64,000 nt of DNA from DASXMT01 sp963803065 (GCA_963803065.1 CAWDKW010000007.1:162536-226535); one strand, 5' to 3'; positions 34,678-43,687 are shown, counted from the stretch's first letter. The notes: a model not told the origin generated them from the sequence alone. Translations and numbers: made by a program.

Positions 34678-34757
34678 GGACTTGTCCTCAGACAACCAAC
34701 AGACCGATCTGGGAAGGGGGAGGGGAAACTCTCGTGAACCGAAGGGGGGGGTTTTCG

Positions 34758-35498
34758 ATGGCTGCGCTACTTCTGGCCGTAAACCACTTGCAAGTCCGTT
34801 ATAGAAACGGCGCTATTGGGGTCTCAGATGTCTCGCTCCAGGTCGAGAGCGGCCAGGTAGTGGCCTTGTTCGGCCCCAACGGAGCAGGGAAAACATCGAC
34901 CGTGCGGGGTGTCAGCGGCTTTTTAAGAACTGAGGGAGCGCGGGTGACACGCGGCAGTGTGACCTTTGGGGACCGCGACATAACAAATCATGAACCACAT
35001 TATCAGGCAAAGTTAGGAATCGGCTTCGTTCCAGAGCGTGAGAAGGTGTTCTCGTCTTTGACAGTGGCCGAGAACCTCGCGACGGTGCGAGCCGCTTCCA
35101 GCCCAGAGCGGCGCGACGAACTTACAGACTTGGTACACAGCCTTTTCCCAGTCCTCGTAGCCCGTCGACGGGAGTTGGCAGGCAAGCTGAGCGGTGGTCA
35201 GCGACAAATGCTTGCCCTGGCATGTGCTGTCTTGAGCGATCCCAAGTTACTCATCGTCGACGAAATGACTCTAGGCCTGCATCACAGCCTGCAGCCCCTT
35301 CTCTACGACGCTGTACGAGCGATCACGTCGATGGGCACTGCAATGCTCCTGGTTGACGAGAGTACGGGATTCGTATTGGAGTTAGCCGATTACGCCTATC
35401 TGCTTTCGGCTGGCGTCGTCATAGATGAGGGCCGGTCGGACAAGTTTCGGGGAAACGAGTTGTTGGCCGCAGGCTATGTGGATCCGTCGCCGTGTTAG
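34758..35498 (+). CDS. livF: Branched-chain amino acid-type ABC transporter ATPase (LivF)
   Basis: 246 residues. Walker A GPNGAGKTST near 40, ABC signature LSGGQRQMLALA near 145, Walker B LLIVDEMTLGL near 167; the switch His is replaced by Glu-Ser in LVDESTGF. It belongs to the Liv/HAAT family. The ATG at 34758 was chosen, with a G-rich site AAGGGGGGGG before it; a GTG at 34734 is possible. It overlaps livG. In catabolic islands such systems often import aromatic or alicyclic acids and not amino acids, which is the likely role here. Confidence 0.88.
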   Translation: MAALLLAVNHLQVRYRNGAIGVSDVSLQVESGQVVALFGPNGAGKTSTVRGVSGFLRTEGARVTRGSVTFGDRDITNHEPHYQAKLGIGFVPEREKVFSSLTVAENLATVRAASSPERRDELTDLVHSLFPVLVARRRELAGKLSGGQRQMLALACAVLSDPKLLIVDEMTLGLHHSLQPLLYDAVRAITSMGTAMLLVDESTGFVLELADYAYLLSAGVVIDEGRSDKFRGNELLAAGYVDPSPC

Positions 35499-36376
35499 GA
35501 GAATCACGTGGCTTGAACAGCGTATTCACCAGCGCCAACGGCGATCCTGAGCTGCCAGTTCTGGAGTTGAAGGATCTATCCGTAACGTTCGGAGGGATCA
35601 TCGCCCTGTCCCAGATCTCCTGCCAGATTGATCGCCATGAACTAGTTGCCATAATCGGCCCCAATGGCGCTGGTAAATCGACGATGTTGAACGCGATTGG
35701 TGGCCTCGTGAAGTCTACGGGAGAGATAGAACTCTTCGGACGAAGTGTCCGAGGAGTACCTCCGGCCAAGATTGCAGCCGCTGGCCTCGGTCGAAGCTTT
35801 CAAGACCCACAGATAATTGACGAATACACCGTACTGGAGAATGTCCTTTGCGGCGCCCATATCAGGCTCGATTATGGGCTCTTATCCCAAATGTTCAGGT
35901 TCCGGATGGTTGAGCGACTCGAGAGCGAAATGGGTCGCCGTGCCCGCACACTTCTTGAATTCATGGGCCTAGATACCGTGGCCCAGCACGAAGCTGGATC
36001 GCTACCGTACGGCGCCCGAAAGCTCGTAGATATCGCCCGGGCAATGATACCGGGTCCTCAGCTACTCCTCCTTGACGAACCCTCGTCGGGTCTGGATGCT
36101 CATGAGCGGAAAAACCTTGAAACCACGCTCATAGCTTTACGAAACGAAAGACTGGTATCGCTGATAGTCGTCGAGCATCACATGGACCTCGTTCGCGCAG
36201 TGTCAACAAGGGTTGTAGGCATGGAGGCCGGGGAGGTCCTGATGACCGGCACACCTGAGGATGTTCTTGACTCGGAGTTGTTTCGCGAGGCAATCGTTGG
36301 TGGAACCCATCGGAAGGAAGGCCAAGTTGACGATGCGGCAAGTGCCCTCTCTGGGGAGAACCGATGCAGCGCATAG
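35492..36376 (+). CDS. livG: Branched-chain amino acid-type ABC transporter ATPase (LivG)
   Basis: 294 residues. Walker A GPNGAGKSTML near 54, Q-loop region GRSFQDPQIIDEYTVLENVL near 107, signature LPYGARKLVDIARAM near 170 (the LivG variant of LSGGQ), Walker B LLLLDEPSSGLD near 191 and switch His in VVEHHMDLV. The start is uncertain: GTG at 35492 overlaps livF, while TTG at 35513 has TAGGAG upstream. It powers the importer together with LivF. It overlaps livH by 13 bp. Confidence 0.88.
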   Translation: MLGESRGLNSVFTSANGDPELPVLELKDLSVTFGGIIALSQISCQIDRHELVAIIGPNGAGKSTMLNAIGGLVKSTGEIELFGRSVRGVPPAKIAAAGLGRSFQDPQIIDEYTVLENVLCGAHIRLDYGLLSQMFRFRMVERLESEMGRRARTLLEFMGLDTVAQHEAGSLPYGARKLVDIARAMIPGPQLLLLDEPSSGLDAHERKNLETTLIALRNERLVSLIVVEHHMDLVRAVSTRVVGMEAGEVLMTGTPEDVLDSELFREAIVGGTHRKEGQVDDAASALSGENRCSA

Positions 36377-37236
36377 TCGTTTCGCTGATAGGTGGGCTTT
36401 CCTTGGGTGGCACCTACTCCCTTATTGCTCTCGGCATCGTGTTGGCTTATCGAGCAACCGGAACATTCAACTTTGCTCATGGCGAGTTCATGCTCTTTGC
36501 TGCCTATCTTGTAGGCGCTTGGCAGGCTAGTAGTACGGCACCGCTCGGGGTTTCGCTGGCCGCCGCAGTCTTGATTGTCTCGACCATCGGCCTTCTCTTC
36601 TACGTAATTGTGTTGCAACGCACCACAGGACTCCACAATTTCATGGGCATTATCGCTACGTTCGGATTGGCGACTGCCCTAGACGGAGCCATGTTGCTGA
36701 TCTTCGGTTCTCCGGAATATACGATCAATTTCTCCTTCCTCCCCAAGGGAATTGTTACTATCGGTGGGAGATTCAGCGCCGCCACCCTCACGTTAACTGC
36801 CTTTACCCTCTTACTGGCTGCCATTGTCGCCGGGGGGCTGAGGTTTACTACTGTCGGACGGAGACTACGGGCGGCAGGCCAGAATCCAATCCTGGCGAGT
36901 CAAGCGGGAATCAACGTTCGACGGTATTACGCCTTGTCGTGGGCAGCCGCAGCGTGTCTAGCGGCTATAGCGGGCGTGGTATATGGAAGTACCCAAACGG
37001 TTGATGTCTCTGTGACGAGCGTAGCTCTAGTGGCATTCCCCGCCATCTTGATTGGTGGTCTGGACAGCATTGAAGGAGCTGTCGTTGGAGGTATTGCGGT
37101 CGGCATATTCCAGGGGTTCGTGGCGACTTACCTGGGCCCGCAGCTTCTCGACGTGTTGACATACTCATTGCTTTTGGTCGTAATGTTGACATTTCCCCGA
37201 GGGCTCTTCGGTACGAGGCAGGTGACCCGCCTGTGA
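36364..37236 (+). CDS. livH: Branched-chain amino acid-type ABC transporter permease (LivH)
   Basis: A 290-residue membrane permease with about eight hydrophobic segments. GLSLGGTYSLIALGIVLAYR at the start, GTFNFAHGEFMLFAAY near 38 (LivH hallmark), GLRFTTVGRRLRAAGQNPILASQAGIN near 157 (cytoplasmic coupling loop) and VVGGIAVGIFQGF near 240. It lies between overlapping livG and livM, so the five components form one operon. Confidence 0.9.
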   Translation: MQRIVVSLIGGLSLGGTYSLIALGIVLAYRATGTFNFAHGEFMLFAAYLVGAWQASSTAPLGVSLAAAVLIVSTIGLLFYVIVLQRTTGLHNFMGIIATFGLATALDGAMLLIFGSPEYTINFSFLPKGIVTIGGRFSAATLTLTAFTLLLAAIVAGGLRFTTVGRRLRAAGQNPILASQAGINVRRYYALSWAAAACLAAIAGVVYGSTQTVDVSVTSVALVAFPAILIGGLDSIEGAVVGGIAVGIFQGFVATYLGPQLLDVLTYSLLLVVMLTFPRGLFGTRQVTRL

Positions 37237-38321
37237 GTCGAGCGAAACTGCTGATTAGCGCACCAAATGTCGGAGAACAATCCGGCCAAAAGCGAGCTCA
37301 CCGTGTTCCATCTATCTGGCTGGTTATTATCGCATTGGGCGCCTTAACCTTGTACTTTACAACGATCGGGTCCTCCGGAAGCAACTCAGCAAATCTGTTC
37401 ACATTTAACAACTGCGTATTGGCGGGCATCGGGGCTATTGGCTTGAATATCCTTACGGGAACTGCTGGCCAGGTATCGATTGGAAACTCGGCCTTTTTAG
37501 CCGCAGGTGCATTCGGATCCATATTTGCCCTGAGAGCCGGCGCGCCATTCCCACTGGATGTATTAATTGGAGCCGTTATAGCTGGATTAGTGGGAATGGT
37601 TGTTGGTCTCCCGGCGCTTCGACTTCGCGGACTACACCTGGCTCTGGCTACGTTGGCCGCGTTCTTCATAGTGACGTACATCGCAAAGGAGTACCAATCA
37701 AAGGCGACCGGTGCAGGCAGTGGTGGATTTGTACTTTCGCCCCTTTTCCAATCGAAAGGACTTGTCGGTGGCCAAAAGTATTGGGCGATATTGCTCTTGG
37801 TACTCATGGCGGTACTCGTGTTGGCAGCAAACCGCCTGGTTCAATATCGTTCCGGCCGTGCTTGGAGAATGATCCGTGATCACGAGCTCGCAGCCCCCGC
37901 TCTTGGCATCGCGGTCACGAGGTCCAAGCTCAGCGTCTTCACACTGACATCGGCCATGATAGGTCTTGAAGGTGGCCTAGCTGCTCATCTCACGGGTTCG
38001 GTCAATGTGGATGAGTTCACGCTTGTATTGGCGATTTCTTATATCGCGATGATTGTGGTTGGCGGCCTTGACTCCATCGTTGGTGCGCTGATAGGAGCAG
38101 GCATTATCACGGCCTTCCCAACGGTAGTCCCAAAAATAATGGGCCTATTCGTAGGTAGCCAGCAAGCGGCGACGACAAGTGCGGCGCTATCGGAGATTGG
38201 CTACGGGCTCCTTGTGGTGATCTTCGTGACGAGTTCGCCGAGGGGCGTGGTCGGCTGGTTCACAGGGGCAAAAAAGCGTTTGCTGGCACTGAGGGCCCGC
38301 CGCGCGAGCGCCCCCCCGTGA
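37233..38321 (+). CDS. livM: Branched-chain amino acid-type ABC transporter permease (LivM)
   Basis: A 362-residue membrane permease. LNILTGTAGQVSIGNSAFLAAGAF (about 69-92) and LPALRLRGLHLALATLAAFFIV (about 124-145) are LivM hallmarks, with SGRAWRMIRDHELAAPALGI as coupling loop near 207 and GGLDSIVGALIGAG near 275. The start overlaps the livH stop by 4 bp (GTGA). An arginine-rich tail ends the protein. A 255-bp gap separates it from the binding-protein gene. Confidence 0.9.
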   Translation: MSRAKLLISAPNVGEQSGQKRAHRVPSIWLVIIALGALTLYFTTIGSSGSNSANLFTFNNCVLAGIGAIGLNILTGTAGQVSIGNSAFLAAGAFGSIFALRAGAPFPLDVLIGAVIAGLVGMVVGLPALRLRGLHLALATLAAFFIVTYIAKEYQSKATGAGSGGFVLSPLFQSKGLVGGQKYWAILLLVLMAVLVLAANRLVQYRSGRAWRMIRDHELAAPALGIAVTRSKLSVFTLTSAMIGLEGGLAAHLTGSVNVDEFTLVLAISYIAMIVVGGLDSIVGALIGAGIITAFPTVVPKIMGLFVGSQQAATTSAALSEIGYGLLVVIFVTSSPRGVVGWFTGAKKRLLALRARRASAPP

Positions 38322-38521
38322 TGCTGGTTGTCGCCTCCCTCGAGGTAATTGCTTTCCGACAAGGTTGTCCCAACAAGAGCTCGGCGCGAGAGCCGAATGG
38401 ACGACAATCTGGGCACCCAGCGAGCGAAGCCGAGTTTGATTTCTAGCAACCGTTCCAAAGCCGGGGTCTGTCTGTCTCCAAGTCGACTCGAGTGCCCTTC
38501 AAACAAGTAACCAACGCAATT

Positions 38522-38554
38522 CCCTTAGGGGAAAACCATAGAGTCCCTCAGGGG
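38522..38554. repeat. Two near-palindromic CCCTNAGGGG sites before the binding-protein gene
   Basis: CCCTTAGGGG (38522-38531) and CCCTCAGGGG (38545-38554) are 23 bp apart, and the similarity continues downstream of each (A-AACCA-AGA). Each is a small inverted repeat around one central base. They lie 20-55 bp upstream of the binding-protein start and could be operator sites or leader hairpins allowing separate control of the binding protein. Confidence 0.5.
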
Positions 38555-38576
38555 ACAAACCACAGATAAGGAAGAA

Positions 38577-39806
38577 ATGTCGATGACGAAAGGAACGAAG
38601 CGCTTGCGCAAGCGAGCACAGTTGTTCACCGGGATAGGAGTAGTAGCCCTCCTCGCCTCTGCGATCGGGACTACAGCGTCAGCGTCAGCCGCCGCCTCCT
38701 CCGCCAACAAAGGTAAGCCCTACACCCTCTCGGTTGTAGAGGACCTCTCCGGAGCCGACGCGCAGAATGGCCAACCGCAACTGGCGGCAGCGGAGGCAGC
38801 AGTGTGGCAGATCAACCATGACGGGGGCATCAGCGGTCACCCAATCAAGATCACCAGTGTCCAAGATTCGCAGAGTACCGAGGCCGGAGCGGAAACCGCT
38901 CTCCGGACTGCCCTCGGTACCCCGACGACGTTCACTACCTCGTCCTTCGCCGGAGGTATTGCAGCCGGGACGGATGCTCTGTATACGTCAGCGGGGATCC
39001 CGTACGTGGGGGACACCTATCCATCGCCCGCTACCCTCCATAGGCCTTGGTATTTCACTCTGGCACCCACCGCGCAACAGGTGGCGGCAGGTGCAGTTAA
39101 CGGCCTCAAGATAGCGCTTGGTGGTTCTCTGAAGGGCAAGACCATCGGGTTCGAGGGATTCGACGACCCGGTCGTGGTAGACAACCTGAATGCGGCGAAA
39201 AGCCTCATAAAAGCTGACGGAGGGAAGGTAGGGCCCACCGTAATGGACCCGCTTACGTTCTCGTCGTGGACAAGTCAGGCGGCCAATGTGGCTAGCGCCC
39301 ACGTCGACGGGTTCATAATCAACCACACGGAGGCCTCCACCACCATCGTGGCTAAAGCACTCGTGGTTGCGGGCGTTTCGGTCCCGATCGTATCCACCGA
39401 GGGCGCCAGTTCGGATACCCTCTTTAAGGCCGTCAATGCTCCGAACTTCTACGCCGTTCGCGAGACGAGTCAAGCAGCTGTCTCTGCCGGTACAGTTCCT
39501 GCCAACGCCGCGAAGAAGGCCGGATACGGCTCCGCAAACACGGGCTACCCCCTCTTCGGAAGGATGTGGGGTGCGATCTACGTTGCCGCCGCGGCGCTCA
39601 AGAGCTGCGGCTATCCGTGCTCATCGTCCAATCTCGAGGCAGCCTTGGAGAAACTTGGACCGTACACTCCGCCAAGCGGCGTGTACTTTGGTCCAATCCA
39701 CTTCACTCGCTCAAGCCACGCAGGCCTTACCACGGCAGCGGTATACGGATGGGACGCTTCGCTCGGTCAGGCCGTTCGCAAGGGTTCGCCATTTGCTCTG
39801 CGGTAG
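38577..39806 (+). CDS. Substrate-binding protein of the Liv-type ABC importer
   Basis: A 409-residue periplasmic-binding-type protein (Peripla_BP_6). The N-terminus MSMTKGTKRLRKRAQLF followed by a hydrophobic stretch and ASASAAASSA is a Sec signal peptide without a lipobox Cys. The mature part has SVVEDLSGADAQNGQ, AAVWQINHDGGISGHPIKI and VQDSQSTEAGAETALRTAL, the usual first-lobe pattern. Its sequence differs from classical LivJ/LivK and resembles aromatic/aliphatic acid-binding members, so the ligand is probably the pathway substrate. A strong terminator follows. Confidence 0.88.
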   Translation: MSMTKGTKRLRKRAQLFTGIGVVALLASAIGTTASASAAASSANKGKPYTLSVVEDLSGADAQNGQPQLAAAEAAVWQINHDGGISGHPIKITSVQDSQSTEAGAETALRTALGTPTTFTTSSFAGGIAAGTDALYTSAGIPYVGDTYPSPATLHRPWYFTLAPTAQQVAAGAVNGLKIALGGSLKGKTIGFEGFDDPVVVDNLNAAKSLIKADGGKVGPTVMDPLTFSSWTSQAANVASAHVDGFIINHTEASTTIVAKALVVAGVSVPIVSTEGASSDTLFKAVNAPNFYAVRETSQAAVSAGTVPANAAKKAGYGSANTGYPLFGRMWGAIYVAAAALKSCGYPCSSSNLEAALEKLGPYTPPSGVYFGPIHFTRSSHAGLTTAAVYGWDASLGQAVRKGSPFALR

Positions 39807-39826
39807 AGAGTACGAAAAGGCTCGCG

Positions 39827-39866
39827 TACACCCTGAGTGGCAGCAGGAGCTGCCACTCAGGGTGTA
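39827..39866 (+). terminator. Strong transcription terminator after the liv operon
   Basis: A perfect 18-bp stem, ACACCCTGAGTGGCAGC and its complement (plus one outer pair), closes on the 4-nt loop AGGA, 20 nt after the stop codon. The T-run is minimal, as is common in actinobacteria. Confidence 0.85.
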
Positions 39867-39883
39867 ATCCCCACCGGACGTGT

Positions 39884-39998
39884 CCTTAGGAGAAGGTTCG
39901 CAACAGGATTACGTGCGCGGAGACTTCCAAGCCCCCAATGGAAGGAACCTCCCCCTCGGTACCGTGTAAGTAATCCTGTTGCAAACCTTCTCTTAAGG
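39884..39998. repeat. 115-bp element with 29-bp near-perfect inverted ends
   Basis: The left arm (39884-39912, starting CCTTAGGAGAAGGTT) and the right arm (39970-39998, ending AACCTTCTCTTAAGG) are complementary in 27 of 29 positions, with a 57-bp interior. The interior contains a smaller hairpin, CTTCC...GGAAG. No open frame is shared with known transposases. It resembles a miniature inverted-repeat element, or a large structured RNA between the liv terminator and the next gene. Confidence 0.8.
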
Positions 39999-40098
39999 CC
40001 GGCCGTCGTGCAGAGGCCCTCAATGCCGGCATTAAGACGGGATACGGCTGGACCGGACTACAAAGGGACTGAACAAATTTTGAGCGGAGGCATAAATA

Positions 40099-40902
40099 GT
40101 GGGACCTAATAGCCCTGATCGGTATTCGATGGTCGGCAAGATATCGCTTGTAGTTGGAGGCACGAAAGGACTTGGTCGTTCCATCGCGAGTGGGTTGGCG
40201 CAAGCTGGTGGAACCATTATCGTCTCCAGCCGCCATCAAGAGGCATGCGATCGTGTGGCAGAGCTACTCAGCCAGGAGACGGGCGTTCAAGCCGCTGGCT
40301 TCGCCTGTCATATCGGCGATTGGGACGCGATCGAGGAGCTGGTCGAAAAGGTGTATGAGCGATTCGGCAGAGTCGACGTCCTGGTCAATTGTCCGGGCCT
40401 CTCTCCTTTGTATCCGAGTCTCGTCTCCGTGTCGCAGGAAATGTTTGACAAGGTTGTCGCATTAAACATGCGCGGCCCCTTTCGGTTGATGGCGCTAGTT
40501 GGCGATCGAATGGTGAGCGGTGGCGGCGGATCGATCATAAACATCAGTTCGGTTGGATCAATACGACCAGGGTGGGGCGAGCTTCCGTATTGCGCTTCAA
40601 AGGCTGGCTTAAACGTCCTAACCAGTGGTTTTGCGCAGGCGTACGCCCCGAGTGTCCGTATTAACACCCTCATGCCGGGACCTTTTGATACCGATATGAC
40701 TAGCGGCTGGAACAAGGAGTTTCGCGCCATAGTTTCCGGCGAGACTGTTCTGGGGCGCATCGGCAGTCCTGACGAAATTGTCGGAGCTGCGCTTTACCTC
40801 GCGAGCGATGCTTCGAGTTATATGACCGGTGCAACAATCAGGGTTGATGGCGGGCAGGCCATAAGTGGACCGTCCGTTGGTGATGTGGCCGCGAAGGGCT
40901 GA
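40099..40902 (+). CDS. SDR family oxidoreductase
   Basis: A 267-residue classical SDR. VVGGTKGLGRSIA (near 17-29), NCPG instead of NNAG near 98, active-site Ser in NISSVGS near 150, Tyr/Lys in YCASKAGLN near 163, and ASDASSYMTGATIRVDGGQ at the C-terminus. GGAGG lies 8 nt before the GTG start at 40099. It probably oxidises a hydroxyl group of a pathway intermediate. A small hairpin, CTCGCG-CAT-CGCGAG (41001-41015), lies about 100 nt downstream. Confidence 0.85.
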   Translation: MGPNSPDRYSMVGKISLVVGGTKGLGRSIASGLAQAGGTIIVSSRHQEACDRVAELLSQETGVQAAGFACHIGDWDAIEELVEKVYERFGRVDVLVNCPGLSPLYPSLVSVSQEMFDKVVALNMRGPFRLMALVGDRMVSGGGGSIINISSVGSIRPGWGELPYCASKAGLNVLTSGFAQAYAPSVRINTLMPGPFDTDMTSGWNKEFRAIVSGETVLGRIGSPDEIVGAALYLASDASSYMTGATIRVDGGQAISGPSVGDVAAKG

Positions 40903-41168
40903 TCCGAGGCCCCCAATCAGGAGTGTGGAAGGGCTGCCAAGGTCCTCGGTGTCAGATGGTCACAGCCGTGGCCTGATGAACAGACTGGACTGGAGCCCAT
41001 CTCGCGCATCGCGAGGATTGCGCCAAGGTCCTTGCATCATCGGGATGACTCCCAAGCGCGGCCCTGGAAGCTAGAGAAGTTGCGGTGATCGATCTCAGGC
41101 TGTCCGAGGACGTCTGAGGTGGCAGGACCCACCGTGTCATGGCCGCCTAATAATCGCCCATGCTATAG

Positions 41169-41615
41169 TTGGTGAATAAACTATCGAGCGAGCGATGGAG
41201 TTGGTTTACCTTGCCGACGCAACTGCCAGTGGTTGACTATCTGGTATTAGATGAGGTCCCGTACCTCCAAGCGCAATCGTGTACATCATGCGGGGCGCTG
41301 TTCTTCGATCGGCGCAACGCTTGCGCTAGATGTGGAGAGCAGCAATTCAATTCCGTACGCTTGGCTAAAGATGGTCATGTGAGGGCCTTCACCATCGTCC
41401 ATCGTGCAGCCCCAGGTATTCCGACGCCATACGTTTCTGTTGTTGTAGAGCTGAACGGGATAGGCGTAGTGAAAGCGAATCTGATCGGTATAACTGAGGC
41501 GGATCAAATTACTCCTGAGCTTCCCGTTACTCTTACGACATTCTCGGCTGGGTTTGATGACGATGGAACCGAAGCTATTGGATTCGGTTTCAAACCTATG
41601 GTGGTGGGAGAGTGA
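41169..41615 (+). CDS. Zn-ribbon/OB-fold DUF35 protein, partner of the thiolase at 41612
   Basis: 148 residues with the Zn ribbon CTSCGALFFDRRNACARCG (about 38-56) and an OB-fold continuing VRAFTIVHRAAPGIPTPYVSVVVELN. The N-terminus LPVVDYLVLDE is the usual beginning of thiolase-linked DUF35 proteins. The start is uncertain: TTG at 41169, GTG at 41172 or later. An inverted repeat ATAGTT...AACTAT (41165-41184) overlaps this region and a possible -10, TATAGT. It overlaps the thiolase start by 4 bp. Confidence 0.82.
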   Translation: MVNKLSSERWSWFTLPTQLPVVDYLVLDEVPYLQAQSCTSCGALFFDRRNACARCGEQQFNSVRLAKDGHVRAFTIVHRAAPGIPTPYVSVVVELNGIGVVKANLIGITEADQITPELPVTLTTFSAGFDDDGTEAIGFGFKPMVVGE

Positions 41616-42829
41616 GCGCTGGAGATGTATGGATCATCGGCGCCTCGATGACGCCCTTCGGCCGGTTCGAAGACCACGACCTCATTGATTTGGCAAGTAC
41701 CGCTGCTATCGGAGCTCTTAAGGATGCCGACAAGGGCATCGGAGACATGGATGTCCTTGCGATGGGCAATGTCTACGAAGCAAACTCCCATAACGGGCAG
41801 CGCCTCCAAAAGCAAATCGGCCAAACTGGGATTCCAGTCTTCAATGTCGTCAATGCTTGCGCAACCGGAGCTAGCGCCGTTCGCGTCGCCATGCTCGCCA
41901 TTCAAGCTGGTGAGGCAGATTTTGGTTTGGCTGTGGGCGCGGAGAAGATGGGAAAAATGGGATTGCTGGGCAAGACGAAGGGATCCGAAGGCGGAAGGAA
42001 GAAGGTATTTCATCCCTCTGGTCGATACGGATCCATTATGAAGACCGAAGGCATTCTCGGCACCAGTCTGATGCCCGGCATATTTGCGCAAGCGGGGACA
42101 GACTATGCACTTAAGTACGGCGTGAGTGTTGAGGACTTCGCACTTGTGGCAGAAAAGAACCACGCCCATTCGCAGCTGAACCCCTTGTCGCAGTACCGAG
42201 AGTCGTTTTCTTTGGCTGAGATCCTCTCTGCTGAGATGATTTCCTATCCGAACACGCTACTGATGTGTTGCCCCACCGGGGATGGAGCCGCCGCGGTTGT
42301 ACTGGTCTCGGACGCAATGCTGAGGACATTAGACCCCGACGTGCGCCGTAGAGCAGTTCGGATCCGAGCCTCGGTTCTGACGTCGGATCCTTGGAGTGAG
42401 TCCGGACAGGTGCAACCCGACGTGAACACCCTAACCCGTCGTGCTGCCGATTCCGCCTACGAAATAGCAGGGATCGGACCCGAGGACCTTGATCTGGTTG
42501 AGTTACATGACTGCTTTGCGACTGCCGAGCTAATCCACTATGACAATCTTCGTCTTTGCGCTGAGGGCACGGCTGGAGACTTTATATCGTCCGGTGCGCC
42601 GCGGCGCGGTGGAAGGCTTCCGGTCAACGTATCGGGCGGCCTTCTCTCGAAGGGTCATCCGATTGGGGCCACCGGCATCGCTAACATCTACGAGGTCGTG
42701 ACTCACCTACGAGGCGAAGCCGAGACTCGCCAAGTAGATGGAGCGAGGTTTGGGATGACCCATGTGCTCGGCCTGGCATCCGCATGCTCCGTACACATAC
42801 TTGAAGGCGCTTCAGGTGGACGACGTTGA
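41612..42829 (+). CDS. SCP-x-type thiolase
   Basis: 405 residues. The nucleophilic Cys is in VVNACATGASAVRVA near 89, with catalytic HDCFATAELIHYD near 297 and GGLLSKGHPIGATGIANIYE near 345, so it keeps the thiolase residues that the Ltp2-like protein at 30974 lacks. It is coupled to the DUF35 protein upstream (GTGA overlap). It probably performs thiolytic cleavage of a 3-oxoacyl-CoA with a branched or cyclic acyl part. The absence of a C-terminal sterol-carrier domain is normal for bacterial members. Confidence 0.88.
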   Translation: MSAGDVWIIGASMTPFGRFEDHDLIDLASTAAIGALKDADKGIGDMDVLAMGNVYEANSHNGQRLQKQIGQTGIPVFNVVNACATGASAVRVAMLAIQAGEADFGLAVGAEKMGKMGLLGKTKGSEGGRKKVFHPSGRYGSIMKTEGILGTSLMPGIFAQAGTDYALKYGVSVEDFALVAEKNHAHSQLNPLSQYRESFSLAEILSAEMISYPNTLLMCCPTGDGAAAVVLVSDAMLRTLDPDVRRRAVRIRASVLTSDPWSESGQVQPDVNTLTRRAADSAYEIAGIGPEDLDLVELHDCFATAELIHYDNLRLCAEGTAGDFISSGAPRRGGRLPVNVSGGLLSKGHPIGATGIANIYEVVTHLRGEAETRQVDGARFGMTHVLGLASACSVHILEGASGGRR

Positions 42830-42926
42830 TGGGCCTAGAATTTCAGACGAATTGGAGTCACTCACCTAGGCCACATCACACTGTGGGTATACAGCCCGGC
42901 CAATCAAGCTTAGGAGCGTATTGGGA

Positions 42927-43484
42927 ATGAGCATCAGTGCGGATCTTAATGTCGGGATAGGGAAAAATTCTGTGGACCGAGTCGATCGATTGCTGTCGTA
43001 TGAGCAGATCCGGGAACTGGTCGCGAGATATTCGGTTTCGCTCGATGCTCGAGATCTCGACGAAGTCGTCTCGTTGTTCGTCGACGACGTTAATCTGGGT
43101 GAAGGAAGGAAAGGACGTGACGCGCTTCGTGCGTTCATCGCCTCCCAACAGGAACCTCAGAGCTACTCAATCTGCCATCTCACTACGCATCTGATCGAGT
43201 TTGAGGATAAGAACCGTGCACGAGGTGTCCTCTATTGTCGGGCTGAATTCCAAATGGGTGAAGAGTGGGTCGTGCAGCAGATTCAATATCGTGACCGTTA
43301 TGAGCGACGAGACGGAACATGGTATTTCACAGGTCGTAAGCATTTGTTGTGGTATGGGGCTGACATGTTGGAGCGCCCCATCGGTCTACCGCCGGCCCAA
43401 TGGCCCACTAGCCTCGTAGGTTCCGGAGAATTGCCGGACGCGTGGATAGGTTGGCACCCAATACATCCTCGGACTATGAGCTGA
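42927..43484 (+). CDS. SnoaL/NTF2-like domain protein
   Basis: About 185 residues. VDRLLSYEQIRELVARYSVSLDARDLDEVVSLFVDDV is the typical N-terminal helix pair of SnoaL-like proteins, ICHLTTHLIEFEDKNRARGVLYCRAEF and YRDRYERRDGTWYFTGRKHLLWYG supply the sheet. The start at ATG 42927 has AGGAG about 11 nt upstream; TTG 42921 is an alternative. It is the last gene of the catabolic island before insertion-sequence debris. The role is unknown, possibly a dehydratase or isomerase as in related clusters. Confidence 0.72.
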   Translation: MSISADLNVGIGKNSVDRVDRLLSYEQIRELVARYSVSLDARDLDEVVSLFVDDVNLGEGRKGRDALRAFIASQQEPQSYSICHLTTHLIEFEDKNRARGVLYCRAEFQMGEEWVVQQIQYRDRYERRDGTWYFTGRKHLLWYGADMLERPIGLPPAQWPTSLVGSGELPDAWIGWHPIHPRTMS

Positions 43485-43629
43485 ATGGTGTGATTAGCAA
43501 AGGATCCAGGTAGGAATCCCCATTTCCCTGGGTCAAATCCTCCGGGGTATGACCGTTCTGGCTGCACACGGTGCCCGTGATCTTAACCCGCGATCCCTAT
43601 TAAGAACCGAGCCTTGGCTGCGAATGAGC

Positions 43630-43687
43630 CGGTCGCTGATGTGGTGCACGTGGTACGGGAATCCGCAGTTCGCGCTCCACAAAAAAC
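43630..43687. repeat. 58-bp repeat, copy 1
   Basis: Matches 58776-58833 at 50 of 58 positions in the same orientation, including the run TGGTGCACGTGGTACGGGAAT. Neither flank is shared. It may come from a decayed gene or insertion-sequence end; no function is assigned. Confidence 0.75.

Noticed and set aside
34253..34804. 183-codon frame before livF
   Set aside because: Overlaps the liv promoter and the livF start; translation shows no family.
1493..43484. KstR/KstR2-type operators that would tie the island to sterol regulation
   Set aside because: I looked for the known AAC-GTT and CAAG-CTTG patterns in intergenic regions and did not see a convincing match.
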